Shown: positions 1-12,319, counted from the stretch's first letter. The stretch is 64,000 nucleotides of DNA from Coprinus comatus (GCA_034638255.1 JAWPGT010000088.1:1-64000); one strand, 5' to 3'. The notes: generated by a model not told the origin, from the sequence alone. Program-made: numbers and translations.

Positions 1-2
1 TA

Positions 3-494
3 GGCATCGTCATTCCTGATAGGAGATCTCATTTCCAGCATCCGAGTGCCTCTCAGTTGTGCACCATTCTGCCAAAAGTTCCAACTATAGTCACAATTCT
101 CTGTAATACAAACCACGTTGATTCCAAGTGGTCTCTCTTTCTTTGCCAACTTTTCAGTGGTGCAGACCAAATCCGATGCCTTCATGTTTTCATGAACGAC
201 GTGTCGGATGATGACAAGCTTGTGAGACACCTACTCGAATTTCTCTCTAAAAAGCTCCCAGATGGTACCTACCCGCTCCCAGACATACGTCAGCTAACAT
301 TTCAAGGTGATGGGGAACTATGGTTTGGTGCGCTTCTTCAGATGATGATTAACCGAAGGATGGGGTTACAGAAACATTTCTATTTGGAGGCAGACCTACG
401 TAACTCGTGGCAAGTCGGGATGCTTAATAGCAGTGTGACAATATTGACGGACCAAGGGTGTATGGTATCAATGAAAACACGCATTACCCAATAA
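3..494 (+). CDS. F-box/LRR-like family protein, C-terminal part, cut by window edge (copy 1)
   Basis: The frame is open from the first bases of the window to a stop at 494. The protein matches the C-terminal third of the intact family member at 34412-36007: shared blocks include SLFLCQLFSGADQIRCLHVF, LLEFLSKKLPDGTYPLP and the near-terminal LLQMM. It ends in KTRITQ, close to the KKTRIIQ end of copy 4, and its 3' flank (poly-T then GGACATGG) also matches copy 4, so these two look like closest relatives. The F-box and N-terminal Cys cluster would lie upstream of the window. In this family the C-terminal part probably binds substrate in an SCF ubiquitin ligase (family knowledge, not shown here). 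Whether the full copy is intact cannot be judged. Confidence 0.6.
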   Translation, partial: GIVIPDRRSHFQHPSASQLCTILPKVPTIVTILCNTNHVDSKWSLFLCQLFSGADQIRCLHVFMNDVSDDDKLVRHLLEFLSKKLPDGTYPLPDIRQLTFQGDGELWFGALLQMMINRRMGLQKHFYLEADLRNSWQVGMLNSSVTILTDQGCMVSMKTRITQ

Positions 495-932
495 TGATCA
501 ATTTTTTTTTGGACATGGTCTGATGGAATTTGGCCCATCGATGTTTACATTATTTTTCGATTCTTCATACAGAGTTGTTTCATCACTAGTTCTAGGACCA
601 TATATGTTATAGAAATTTTAAATGATGTGGGATAGACACTACTGTAAGCGAGAAATTAGATCCCAGATTCGTAAGTAATATGCACATGGTTTATACAGTC
701 CCAATTTTACTCAGCCAGCATATCGAGCAGGACTCTGGGTCTCTTGCCTTCGCGTCTTCTTCCTCTAAATTCAATGTAAACATCATTCTCCATGATCAAG
801 TTCTAATCCACCGATCTCACGGAACAAAGAGTGCATATTTGAGTGTTAAATCATGTCCATTTGTGAATACATCAAGGGAAGCTTTGTTCGGAAGGTCTAA
901 TCGACAACTCGGTCAAGAGATGAGATGCCATC
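495..932. other. Intergenic stretch
   Basis: This is the 3' flank shared by the plus-strand F-box copy 1 and the minus-strand caspase-like gene, which converge here. I see no supported gene; a 101-codon open frame at 680-985 has no recognisable motif. Confidence 0.5.
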
Positions 933-3528
933 TCACTGGGAAACCTGAACGACGCCTCGACACACACTTCCCCAAACATCAATAATGGGTCTCACAATTT
1001 GTGTTGTAGTCCTACCAGATCTCGTAACACCCCTCTCATTTTTATCAAAGTAAAAGGGACACTCTTGCATGATACTCCCAAACGCCACGGGTCGTGTTGT
1101 CAAAAACATCTTGAAAAACCCGATATCTTTATCTTCACCTTCACGAAGGAGGAATTCCCAAGTTTCGTCACAGGGAGTAGTAGAACCATAACCGATTGGA
1201 AGTTCAGATAATGGGGCAAGTGGAATGTCTACTCGTGTGTTGGTGTTGGATATAGCTAGGGTTCCAATTGGTGGTATATACCATGGTGCTACACCATTCA
1301 TTAGCAACTTCATTCATGTATGCAACACAAATACTTACTAATTGAAAATTCCGATGGGTCAAAATAGAATAGGTATGGATACAAGCCAAGATCAGTTCGA
1401 TTCTGAATCGATATTCCATACTTCTTGTTCTCATCTACCACCACAAGTCCAGGTTCCCCACCTTTCCTGTTATTGAAAATATCCTCCCCAACTGGTCGTT
1501 TAATCAACGCAAAATTTTCGTCATAACTCGTTTCTAATTCATGCAGTTCCATTGTTACGTTCAACTTTTCGCCTTCACTCGGGTTTGGATTGCTTCCTCG
1601 TGTAAGGTGATAGCGGAAATTTACGGCACATTTCAATACTTCAGGGACCATCCATGATGCCTGTTCAAACTCGATTGTGAAAGGAGATCGCGTGCCAAGA
1701 TGCTCTGAGGCAATGGGAAACTTGTGGTCGATGTATATCAGCTTTTCCTTTTTCTTCGTCTCTTCTTCGTCAACGACACCACACCCTTCGTCAGATTCAA
1801 CCTCAAGTTCCGTTTTGCTTTCAAGTTCAACTTCTTCAAGAGTAAAAACTATATCGGCCGCCTCCAAGTCCTTCGTAAGTGTAACACCTATATTCTCTCT
1901 TAGCATAGGATCCACAGTCTGTTCGAGCCAAGTCCAAACATTTGAAGCGACCAAGAATTGTTGGCCTTCAGTATTCGATCGATGTACTAATCTGCAGTAG
2001 AACAATTTAGGAACCTTGAACGAACTATTTCCAGGAGCGAATTCTAATTCAGAGAAAAACATTTCTGCAGACCGAACAACCACTTTTCCCAACTCTGGAT
2101 TAGTATCCGACTGATTGGTGCTCCAAGGAAGGGGAAGAAGATTGGTAGCATGTACTGTGAATTGACTACCAGCGGTTATCCCTTGTGCGAGGCCTGCTTC
2201 CAGTTTCATCATAGGCACCGTGGTTGTCGCTGAGGCTTCCAATTTGGTAGTAGGTCTAGATTTCATAAGAGTTCCCAAGATAAATGTTTTATCGCCTCCA
2301 GAGATGAGATGGTTGAATAATCGACGATCTGTGTGTACCCCTTCACAATGGGCATTCTGCCTGTATTATTATTTGACTTAGCCTCTATTTATTTCAAAGA
2401 AGAAATAAAGACAAACCAGTCAGGCATATTCAAGCGATGCATCAACCCTTCGTACGTCAACTCTCTTACATCCTCTCCGGTTTCCCCATTTAATACTTTC
2501 ATCAAAGCCCACGTAAATACACCATTCGGTTTGGTCGGGTGTTCGTATGCCACTTGATCTTTACCGCACGCAGCGAGTAAAACATGTGTTGCTCCTGATT
2601 TATTTACAAATCCACGACCTGGTAAAACGTCCTTGATCGAAGCTGAGCTTGAGTCTGATATTTCTGTTCCACGGTTCGTGTCCGAAAGTCCCAGCCCGAG
2701 ACGTTGAAGCAGTATCTCATCAGTGGAAGGCGAAATCGGTGGAGGATCAAATATTCGTCGTGGGGTATAACCTTCATCTAATGCAGTAGAAGAAGCATCT
2801 CCACGATTTATGCCAGCAGAATGACAACAGTCTAAAATCAGAGTCTGACAATTCTCCTCATTCATTGAAAAGATCAAGATAATACTAACACTCACAATAT
2901 TATTACCCCTCGTTTCACTCAACCTTCTCAACAAAGCCGCAACCGTCCTATCTGGAATAGGAGGTACTTCACATCCCAGTTCTTCATTGTACTCTCCTAG
3001 GTCAACTGGACACAACGCCTCCATGAACAGAGTTCCCTCTCTTCTCTCTGCTTCACCACCCAACCACGTACTCCATTCTGGGGGCCTTTCCACTCTTGCA
3101 CCGTGTCCAGCAAAATATACAATCATTGCCACGTCCTCAGAATCATTCATATCCAAGTATGTCTCCCATTTTCCTGTGCTTGAGTTCGAATAGGTAGAAG
3201 AAGACTTCGGCAATATCATCTTTCTCAATTTCTCAAACCCTTCCAAAATACCTTTCCGCGTCGCCTCACCGTCTCTTATACTCAATACTCTACTCTGTGG
3301 AACTCCCAACTTCGTGACTAGAAATGTTTCAAATGTGTCTGCATCGCTCACAGCGGATTTGAGAGGTTGATACCTTGCGGATGTGTATGCATTTATACCG
3401 ATTACCAAAGCGTAGATCGGTGGTTGTGGAAATTGGAGAGGGGTTAACGGTGATAATGGGAAATCACTGTTTATGTTTAGGTTGAGCTTGAGGTACGGTG
3501 AAAGTGGAGAACTCCACGTACGTCTCAT
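933..3528 (-). CDS. Caspase-domain (peptidase C14) protein
   Basis: Four exons close exactly in phase: 3528-2896, 2844-2417, 2360-1339 and 1288-933 (introns of 51, 56 and 50 nt, all GT-AG), giving 812 aa. The N-terminal caspase-like fold is clear: ALVIGINAYTS (about 40-50), the catalytic His142 in YFAGHG, and the catalytic Cys218 in LILDCCHSAG; the first intron interrupts the frame just before LILDCC. A long second half ends with YPYLFYFDPSEFSI, then WYIPP, LPIGYGS and DIGFFKMFLTT, an arrangement I associate with Agaricomycete C14 proteins. This family is related to metacaspases and acts in stress or cell-death proteolysis; the substrate is unknown. I chose ATG 3528 because longer in-frame extension lacks an ATG. 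An acidic insert lies near ELESKTELEVESDEG. An F-box remnant overlaps the 5' flank. Confidence 0.85.
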
Positions 3529-3565
3529 TGAACATGGTTGCAGTGCAAGCTGATCGCCGCTCTGA

Positions 3566-4999
3566 ACCCTGGTGGGAATAAAAAGGTCTCGCAGTACTTG
3601 ATACAACTTCAACCTCAACTTCAAGTTTCAACATGCACAAGCAGCACCCGAGGCTGAAAGCAGTCTGAAAGTCGCATCCCAATCACCGGTTCATTGCCTG
3701 TGGAAAATCTCATAAACATCTTCATGGAAACACCCAAATCCTGTCGTCACTGCCACTCGCGTTGTCCTTATTGCTCAGATGCACCTCATTGCTTTCCTTC
3801 CACCACTGATGAGGTCGCTTATATCAACCAAGACTGCACCGTAATAGAGTAGCAGATACGTTTGCTTCAACTTCAAAAAGCAAACCATAAACGGAGGTTA
3901 AACGAGCTACAATCAAATACCAGAGTCCTACCCCCTGAAACTCTTTCAGAAATCTTTCAACACGTCTATCATAATATTAACAAAAAACCTCTTTTCCAAG
4001 TATTATCTGTCTGCTCTCACTGGCACAAAGTCGTGCACAATTAGGACATTGAAACTGTATTCAACGTCTCTCTTTTGGGCATCACTTGTTGTTCCGAATT
4101 GTCGCCACCTCGAGCAACTTGAGCTGGCTTACTTGCGCTCAGTGCAAGGCACGACTAATCTTCCTGTTCTCAATCTTGAGAATCAACTTCGACTTCAAAC
4201 TCTTACTCTCCATGGCACACTGTATGGAACTATCAGGATTTCCCCTGCATCAAACATCACCACCCTCATGATCAAAGGAGCCGAAGATATCTCGTCTACT
4301 CTCAAGATCCTCGCTCAAATCCGAACCCTCACTGATCTGAGGACCTCTTTCCAACCACCCACCCCCCCACAAGACTCTAGTGATTTCAACCGCTTGTGCT
4401 CTACTCATCATCACCTACGAACGTTTACTATCAACATTTTCGCTGGCCTTGCCACGATTCTTGAACACCTAAAACTCCCTGTTCTAGAGAGCCTTGAAAT
4501 AAGCATTTGCATTGAGGCAGTGTCATACTTTTTCAAGGATTTGAATGTTTTCCACTTGTGTCGTGTTCTTCCAAAATCCCCAACCATGTTCAGAATCTTT
4601 TGTTATCGCAGAAATGAATTTCATCGTCACTCAGCGTGCTTCCTCTTCCTCTGCCGGCTTTTTAGTAGTGCAGAACAAATCCGTCACCTTTGGATTTTCA
4701 TTGACGATGACAACACTGTGGCAAAACTACTCGAATTTCTCTCCAACAAGCTCCCAATAGGCACGTACCCCCTCCCGGGCCTACGCCGGCTAACACTCAA
4801 AGGAGTTTTCACCAATGACCAATGGTTTAATCCACTTCTTCAGATGATGAATAACCGAAAGGTGGGGTTAAAGGAACATTTCCATTTGGAGGCGAGCCTA
4901 TGTCACTCGTGGCAAAGCGAGCAGCTTGATAGTTTAGTAACAAGTTTGACAGAAGAAGGATGTATGATATCAATGAATACGTCCATTTCTGTTTCATGA
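3566..4999 (+). pseudogene. F-box/LRR-like family pseudogene (copy 2)
   Basis: This is a broken relative of the intact F-box gene at 34412-36007. Similarity starts near 3566 (CTGGTGGGAATAA), inside the 5' flank of the caspase-like gene. The Cys cluster CRHCHSRCPYC is readable near 3747-3779. A TAG at 3850-3852 replaces the Glu codon of IDEQIR. The F-box core LPPETLSEIFQHVYHNI follows. Near 4040 the sequence jumps from HKVVH directly to RTLKLYS, so about 200 nt (around 65 residues) are deleted, with a stop at the junction. The last 316 codons (4049-4999) then stay open. The three lesions make a functional full-length product unlikely; a truncated C-terminal peptide cannot be excluded. Confidence 0.75.
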
Positions 5000-6850
5000 T
5001 GTGTTTTGGACAGTTTGATGAAATTCGACGCCTACAGCATTACATTATACCCAAATTGTACCAATTTCTTCAAATAGGTTCCATTAGACACAACCAATAG
5101 TCCCAGGCCCATAAATATTACAGAATTCTTTTTTAGCATTCTTACAATTGCTCGGCTTGACTCGACGGGGAGTCCTCCCATTTTCAGTCAGAGCGTTCTG
5201 TGGTTGTCAGTTTGTCAACGACAAGAAATGGTTCCATATCCGATTTGGTTTCTGCTTCCTGGTATTTGTCCGCCCGTGGGCAGCATAATGTTGGAGTACG
5301 AATACCAGTCATTGTAAAACTTGCTGTGATTTTATTACAATAAAGAAGGCTATGTTTATGTTTCCAAGGGCTTAGAGCTATAGTTGTGATTTGTGGGATG
5401 AGCGAATGAATACAGAGGAGATCGATGTTTAAGTACTAGTACCGACTAGAATAAGAATTGGATTTGGCTACTATATTAGTGGTGTTGGAAGGTAAAGTGG
5501 TATCTCTAAGAGAATAGTATATAAATTCGTGTTCATGCGAATGTCATATAACCAATATATTGATTCCTTCCAGACTGTGATATTGAATCCAAGCTTGAAT
5601 GCAGCATCCAAACCTTCAGGCTTTCTCTCCATCAAGCCTAGTAGTAACAGCAAGCCTTACACATGAAGATGTGTTCGGTCCGAGTGGGTACGGATCTTTA
5701 GGCCTTATTCTTGGTGGCATAAGGGAGTGGTTCAAGTTGGTTGAATCTAAAATTTAAATGGTAACTACCTACAAGTCCCGTCACCGATTTGTACGTTGAG
5801 TAATCAATAATAACCTGGTATATAAACTTGCTCATAAAATTACCTTACCAGAACCCACTAAACCAGTGGTAGGACAGGTTCCTAATGACGAGGTCTTAAG
5901 AGTTCAAGTTATGTGTGTATCTCTAGTGTTGGAACGATAGGTGTCGGCTGAACAACGAGAGGGTGTGCAGTCTCACTATGTATATAATGTATGATTAAGT
6001 TCTTCGGAACGCTGTATCGAGCGCTCGAAGCTTGAAGTATTGGTGTATCAGAAAGGGGCACATTCAAGTTGGAAAACGAAAAAATACCTTAATGATAACA
6101 GCGTAACAGATGGCACAACAAGAGTGAAAGCAAAGCGAAAAGAGCAATCTAAAAGATTTCATAAGGCTAGTTCGAAGGTGGAAGAATGCGAGTCACCCAC
6201 AATGAAACCAACCAAAACATGACCTAAAAACAGATATTCGCCTTTTTATTTTATTTTTTAATGATCACAAATCAAAACGAGGGATCGATCTGTCTTGTTA
6301 ACTTAAACTCACACTTAAGCAAAATAAACGAGGAAACGTCACTAACCGAACGTTGCATCTAACAAGACTAACACGACAATGAGAATAAACCAACCATCAG
6401 CCACCAAGTCCAATACGCCCATCTGCTTAGTACGAGGAGCCAGGATCGCTTCATAATGCATAATGGATGATGTTGCTCGTCTGCGTATGATCATCTCGTC
6501 GCATGAGGAGTACACTTTCTCAAGCCTCCGGGAGTACCATGTCAATCCTATTAAATGTAACCATTAAATATTCGAGTAATAAGAAGTTTGAGAATGTAGG
6601 TGGTACACACTTGCATAGTCCTGTTAAACTGTACCAATCCACCGCCACCCTTCCACTTGCCAAACTCGAAAACTGTCCCAAAGGATTGGTCAGAACATCC
6701 CCTCTATCTCGTTCAATACCTGCCCCCAGCCTCCAAAACCAATCAATACCTCTACCGTTTGGCCTCGATTATCTATTCTGAGTGACCACACCTCTTTAAT
6801 TACAATTCTTTTGGTGCAGCTATTGCCGGTGTTGTTTTGAGGTTCCAGTA
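5000..6850. other. Gene-free interval upstream of arm A
   Basis: About 1.8 kb with no supported gene. Open frames at 5471-5653, 6040-6222 and 6342-6545 are short and without motifs. Weak traces of the U-family tail may persist between about 6600 and 6860. Confidence 0.4.
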
Positions 6851-6859
6851 TTTTGAGGA

Positions 6860-8656
6860 TTTCGTGCGGGAACGGGGAGGTCTGTTCACATATTGCATTG
6901 TTGATGCTTTGTGAGGCTTGTGGCTGGCGGAAACTGATAATCTCGATGCCACGTCGAGAAATGGGTAATGTGTACCTAACTCCTCGAATAGGGCTAAGCA
7001 TGGGGTAGGAAGGAATGAGTGTACTCTACATTCAATCTTGATACCATGCTCCTCAGGATTTTGTAACGACGAGGACACGATATCTCTGTTATTCATGACA
7101 GTGAGTACATTCATGCAAAATAAAATGATAATGAGCGTACGCTGGTCTTTCAGCATCGCAACCACATTCATTCTGCTCAACATGACCTTCACAACAATGA
7201 GCTAGTTCATGCATCACCTGAGGTGGCGAGTCAAATATGCTTGATACTGGCGATGATGACATGGTCCCATGGATTCACCTCCCCCCCCTGTTCTAATGCA
7301 CTCTCCTTCTCCATTTCACTCCCCAAAATTTCGGTACCAATTGTGATTTCATCCTTTAATTCAGAGATGCCTTGTACTTCCATATCCTTCAGACTCTCAT
7401 ATATCTCAGGCATTTGACCACTCCCTTCTCAAGAATCCATTTGGGGCATTGATATTAGCAAAGAAATGATCACAAAAGCTTGGCGAAGCAGAAGACTGGC
7501 TGTACTCAGACTTCTTATAGTGATGCTAGTTGGACTTGGACACCATCAAGAACGGAGTGATTGAAGAATCCAAGTCAGTCACGTCTTTGAAATCATCTTC
7601 TTTCGGCTCCATTTCGTGAGAAGATAAAGGGCCATTGTGAACGACATTGGGTACAATCGCGGGTTATTGGAGTCCGATTCTATGTTGAATTCCTTGAAAT
7701 TTCCTTCACTGCCAATGCCTACCTCAGCATAGTTGACACATCCCTCCGACTCAGTGTAGTTACCAATGTCAACAACTTTAATAGTCTTTTGATTGTAGTT
7801 AGTCACATAAATTTGGATATTTGGAATGGGGAAATAAGAAATTGGTAGGGGTCATAGATGGAATCGTCAGAATCATTGATCCCGATGCCCTCACAAGGGC
7901 GTTTAACACAAACTTCATGTCCCAAGGAACTTTCTTGATGCAAATCTGCAAAGCGACCAGTAGCCTCCGCAGAAATAGAAAACTTGACATTGCTATGTTT
8001 GTCGCCTTCCAAAGATGGTTTGGATGTTGAAGGAAGAACCATGGCCAAGATCTTCATGCCCTCCGATCCGAAGGATGTCCTTTCCTCGAGGGAAGAAGCA
8101 GAGAGATTCCTTCCTTTCCCGAACTTGGTAGCTGTTACAAATGTCGTCAAATTCACAAATAAAGAAATATATATTTGAACATACCAAAGCGACTCTGAAT
8201 CTTCTTCCTTGCATTCACCCTCTTAGGTGGTTCCTTCTTCTCAATAACATTCTTCACATCAACATCAATCTCTTCATCATCGACGTCAGATTTCTCCTTC
8301 ACCTCTTTCTCAACCTCTTTCTCAACCTCAAAAATATCAATACCGTTCTCTTCGAATGCAATAATTACTTCTTCAACTTTAACATCCACCTTCATCCTGT
8401 TAATTCCATCCTTGATGTTGTCATTGTCAGCCTCCATGCTCTCTTCGACTGTAATCGAGGTCTTGACCCCATTGGCATGGCCTTCAATATCCTTTGTCAC
8501 TTCCTTAGTTTCATTGGCGGAGACCCCAACATTAGTGCCAGGAACAGTAACAACATTTAGGCGAGCGTTAACACCATAGGGAGGACTAGACACAGCGTTG
8601 GAAGGGTCCTTGACCCTCTTCACTTTGTTGAACCTTTTCGCGTTCCTCTTGGCCAT
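6860..8656 (-). pseudogene. U-family gene copy A, frameshifted (uncharacterised acidic protein)
   Basis: I do not recognise this family. It starts MAKRNAKRFNKVKRVK (basic N-terminus), followed by a Val/Glu/Lys-rich charged region to about residue 160. A GT-AG intron ends at the CTACC near 8127 and continues in frame to SIYDPYQFL. The frame then breaks: relative to copy B (36576-38615) about 7 nt are missing after YDPYQFL near 7836, and the continuation TNYNQKT lies in another frame. A poly-G run near 7290 sits at a second frame change. Later readable blocks are HELAHCCEG near 7190 and EELGTHYPFLD near 6980, which sit on both sides of a probable intron. The gene diverges from the F-box copy 3 across a shared promoter region. 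Confidence 0.6.
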
Positions 8657-9245
8657 AATATTCAAAGTAGATTAGTAGACGTATGTGTAGATGTGGATGG
8701 TATTCTGCTTTGGAAGTCAGGGCCACATATGAATATATACCCATTTCAACGCGTCCTAGCTAGCCACTTGCGGTCGTATCATAAGCTCTAGTCAGCCTCT
8801 GAGCTCATGATCGTGATCCTAAAGAAAGTTGAGAGGCAGGCTTGTCCAGTCCAGATTGAAATAGGCAGAGGCCAGAACGTAGGACTAGTTCACTTTATTG
8901 TCGCCTTAGGAAGTATCTGAACTGAGCAATACCAGAGTAATGACAAATCTTGGAAGCCTTTACCGTGTTGGAGGCTTGGGATTGACTTCATCGAGAGAAA
9001 GAAACGTTGAAATTGGAGTGACAAGTTGTATCGTGGTGACGTCACATGTTCATACGTGGTTAGTGATTAATCACTTAATGGCTTTCACAGTGAATGTCAC
9101 TGAGTACGATAAACAGAGGTTGAATGTTTCGTCAATGGTTCAAATTGATTGAAAATCAGTGCTTAGTTGACTGTTTTCTTCAGTATGGCTCTTCTGCTTC
9201 AAGTTGTATTCACATACTTGCCGGTAAACATTCAACGTTTCAACG
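8657..9245. promoter_or_regulatory. Shared divergent promoter of U-family copy A and F-box copy 3
   Basis: The 589 bp between two divergent starts (8656 minus, 9246 plus) are conserved, inverted, at 36008-36575 between the same two families, clearly more than ordinary intergenic DNA. Conserved blocks include TTCATCGAGAGAAAG, ACAAGTTGTAT, TTAGTGATTAATCA and GATAAACAGAGGTTGAAT. Copy A carries a perfect CRE palindrome TGACGTCA at 9037-9044, which copy B lacks because of a short insertion, and a perfect 12-bp palindrome GTGATTAATCAC at 9063-9074. Regulatory function is inferred from position and conservation only. Confidence 0.5.
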
Positions 9246-10824
9246 ATGGCAACATCAAAACACGTTACCTGGTGGGAATAAGAAGCCTTCTAGTACTCAT
9301 TACAACGTGGACAAGACCGAAGATGTCCCAGTCATCGATTCATCGGTTCAAAACTTCATGGAAACAGCCAAATCCTGCCGTCACTGCCACTCGCGCTGTC
9401 CTTATTGCTCCGATGCACCTCATTACTTTCCTTCTACCACTGATGAGGTCGCTTATATTAACTAGGACTGCAATACGATTGACGAGCAGATACATTTGCT
9501 TCGATCTCAAAAAGCAAACCATAAACGGAGGTTAAACGAGCTACAATCAAATACCAGAGCCCTACCCCCCGAAACTCTTTCAGAAATCTTTCAACACGTC
9601 TATCATAATATCAACAACAAAAAACCTCTTTTCCAAGTATCATCTGTTTGTTATCACTGGCATAAAGTCGCTCACTCAACACCGAGCTTGTGGTCAAAGT
9701 TGCAATTATCACTTATCCATTATACAGTGGAGAATAAGTCGAAGCTCCTGCAGCTTTGGCTATCTAATGTGGGGTCGGTCCCACTCACACTAGAGTTGAT
9801 TATGAATCCCTCAAACAAGAGCACGGAGGATCCAATATTACCAATTCTTGCCGCGAACGATAATGCAGAGAAAATTAGGGCATTGAAACTGTATTCGGCG
9901 TCTCTCTCTTGGGCATCCCTTGTTGTTCAGAATTGCCGTCACCTCGAGCAACTTGAGCTGACTTACTTGTGGTCAGCGCAAGGCATGACTAATCCTCCCG
10001 TTCTCAATCTCGAGAATCAACTTCGACTTCAAACTCTTACTCTCCATGGCACGCTGCACGGAACTATCAGGATTTCCCCTGCATCAAACATCACCACCCT
10101 CATGATTAACGAAACCGAAGACATCCCGTCTACTCTTAAAATCCTTGCTCAATTCCAAATCCTCACTGAGCTGAGGATCACGCACTCCTACTACCCCTTA
10201 CAAGACGACACTAGTGATTTCAGCCACTTGTGTTCTACTCATCATCACCTACGAACGTTTACTATCAACATTTTCGCTGGCCTTGCCACGATTCTTGAAC
10301 ATCTAAAACTCCCTGTCCTAGAGAGCCTTGAAATAAGCATTCATATTGATGCAATGATGTACCTTTTCAAGGATTTGGATGCTTCCCAGTTGTGTAATGT
10401 TCTTCCAAAAGTTCCAACCACACTCAAGATCTTCTGTGATAGCAGAAATAAATTCCATCGTCACTCAGCGTGCTTCCTCTTCCTCTGCCGGCTTTTTAGT
10501 AGCGCAGAACAAATCCGTCACCTTTGGATTTTCACTGGCGATGACAACACTGTGGCAAAACTACTCGAATTTCTCTCCAACAAGCTCCCAGTGGGCACGT
10601 ACCCCCTCCCGGGCCTACGCCGGCTAACGTTCAAAGGGGCTGCCACTGGACATCGCCGATGTTTTCATCCACTTCTTCAGATGATGAATAACCGAAAGGT
10701 GGGGTTAAAGGAGCATTTCCATTTGGAGGCGTGCTTATGTTACTCGTGGCAAAGGAAGCAGCTTAATAGCTTAGTGACAAAGTTGACGAAAGAAGGATGT
10801 ATGATATCAATGAAAACGCAATAA
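9246..10824 (+). pseudogene. F-box/LRR-like family pseudogene (copy 3, arm A)
   Basis: The start ATGGCAACATCAAAACAC is identical to the intact copy 4, but the next stretch is about 11 nt shorter and shifts the frame into TAA at once. After the Cys cluster (CRHCHSRCPYC) an in-frame TAG at 9463-9465 replaces the Gln of YINQDC. From 9496 the frame is open for 442 codons: coiled-coil-like helix (AKANHKRR region), F-box LPPETLSEIFQHVYHNI, then the Leu-rich C-terminal half, ending KTQ. Nucleotide similarity to copy 4 is high throughout. An internal start might still produce an F-box protein without the Cys region, so it may be a truncated gene rather than dead. Confidence 0.65.
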
Positions 10825-11373
10825 TAATAAAGTTTCTTTTGGCCATGGCCTGATGGAATTTGGGACACCAACATTTACATTACTTCCTTTCAAACAGAGT
10901 TGTTTCATTAAACATAATCAATGGTTCTAGCACCATACATGTTACAGAAAGGAGATTCTTCCTGTGTTGATATATTTTGATGTATTGGGTACCCAGAGCC
11001 GGAGGAAGGAGAGTGGGAGTATGTACACTTCAACATCTGTGAGGGATGAAGGCAATGAAATGGAGAATATCGCCCAAAAGTTGAAAAGAGCACTCCCTCA
11101 AATCGACAATGCAATCTCCCATGACGCCAGCTTGTTTCTTGATATCACGATTATGTTTTGAATCCGGATGGAAAATAACACCAGCTCTCTGTAGTTTGTC
11201 AACAATACGTACAGCCCTGAGGACCTTTGTTACCTCTGTATCTATACATACATCAACGAGAGCACTGAGTTAAGTAGATAGAGACAATGGAAATATCTTG
11301 GCTATTTTCCGTTAGCAGAAGGCTCTCCTACTGCTGAATACGTCTGATTTTGTAGTGGAATGTATAACATATT
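10825..11373. other. Intergenic flank between F-box copy 3 and a TIR element
   Basis: No supported gene. The corresponding interval in arm B (34100-34411) is only about 310 bp, so most of the DNA here and in the following element has been gained in arm A or lost in arm B. Confidence 0.4.
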
Positions 11374-12319
11374 CGTCAGTAAAAATTCTCATGTAATGCC
11401 TGTGTATATATACTATACAATCCAATACCTACAGCCATACCTACTAGGTCTGGACAGCCTAGTAGGTTTGGGAATGCCTATGTATGTCTAGTTTTGAATT
11501 CAGGCCTGGTAGACCTACTAGGTAACTCATATATTACAATAACTACTATGTTTTATCATATATATATATATATTATAATACATGAGATTTGGCTTGAACA
11601 ATGATAAAAAGGTACCTTCTTCTGGATGCTTAGTGAGTTTTTCCACGATATTATTTATACACCTATACTATTTGTATTTAAATTGTACGAATTATTAATT
11701 TAATATATTACAACAAGTGAGGTTTGAACCTGCACTCTTGGGAAGTCTACATACAGTACGTAAATGATGCTAATACCACTGAACTACATAAGTAACGTTT
11801 TTATTTCATTTTAATTTAATATCATCTTTTCTGACCTCCATGCTTGTATCTCTATTCTCCCTATTCGACTCCTGACTCCTGAGTCTATTGATGCATTATG
11901 ATACCTCATATGCTTCTCCAACATCCCCCCATTTTAAAAAAGAAGATCCTAGTAATAAACTAAACCAATCATATAACATTCAATGAATACATACACATAT
12001 CTACACATACCTACACCATACCTACTAGGTATTGATGTAGGTATTGGAAATAAGTACTATGGATGAGAAAATCTACTACATGTGGTTCATGCATGGTACA
12101 CAGCTACTAGCCCTACCGCAGGCATCAAAGCCACCTAGCATGGATCTTACCAGGCATGTTAAAATCTAGTACATTCCGTAAATACATACGAAAAAATAAT
12201 AGTTTTCTACAGGTATATGCCATACCTACTACGGATTTAAGCTAGCATACATAAACATGTAAAATAAATAGTATGTATTACAGGCCTGTATAGGCCTTTC
12301 TTTCGGATTTTTACTGACG
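11374..12319. mobile_element. Putative non-autonomous TIR element, about 946 bp
   Basis: The ends are inverted: CGTCAGTAAAAATTC at 11374-11388 and GGATTTTTACTGACG at 12305-12319. Immediately outside the right end the sequence (TCGTTGAAGAAGGAAGGAAGTTGGTG) again matches arm B near 34160-34180, so arm homology stops at the TIR, as expected for an insertion. The interior is AT-rich, has repeated CCTACTAGGT-type palindromes (near 11440, 11510 and 12020) and a tRNA-like segment, and has no transposase. I could not fix a target-site duplication. Confidence 0.5.
11713..11793 (-). repeat. tRNA-like segment with A and B boxes (possible SINE or tRNA pseudogene)
   Basis: On the minus strand there is an A-box-like TAGTTCAGTGGTA (11774-11786) and a B-box-like GGTTCAAACC (11721-11730), spaced as in a tRNA with extra loop sequence. 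The T-stem pairs poorly and no clean anticodon loop forms, so a functional tRNA is unlikely. It lies inside the TIR element above. Confidence 0.35.
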
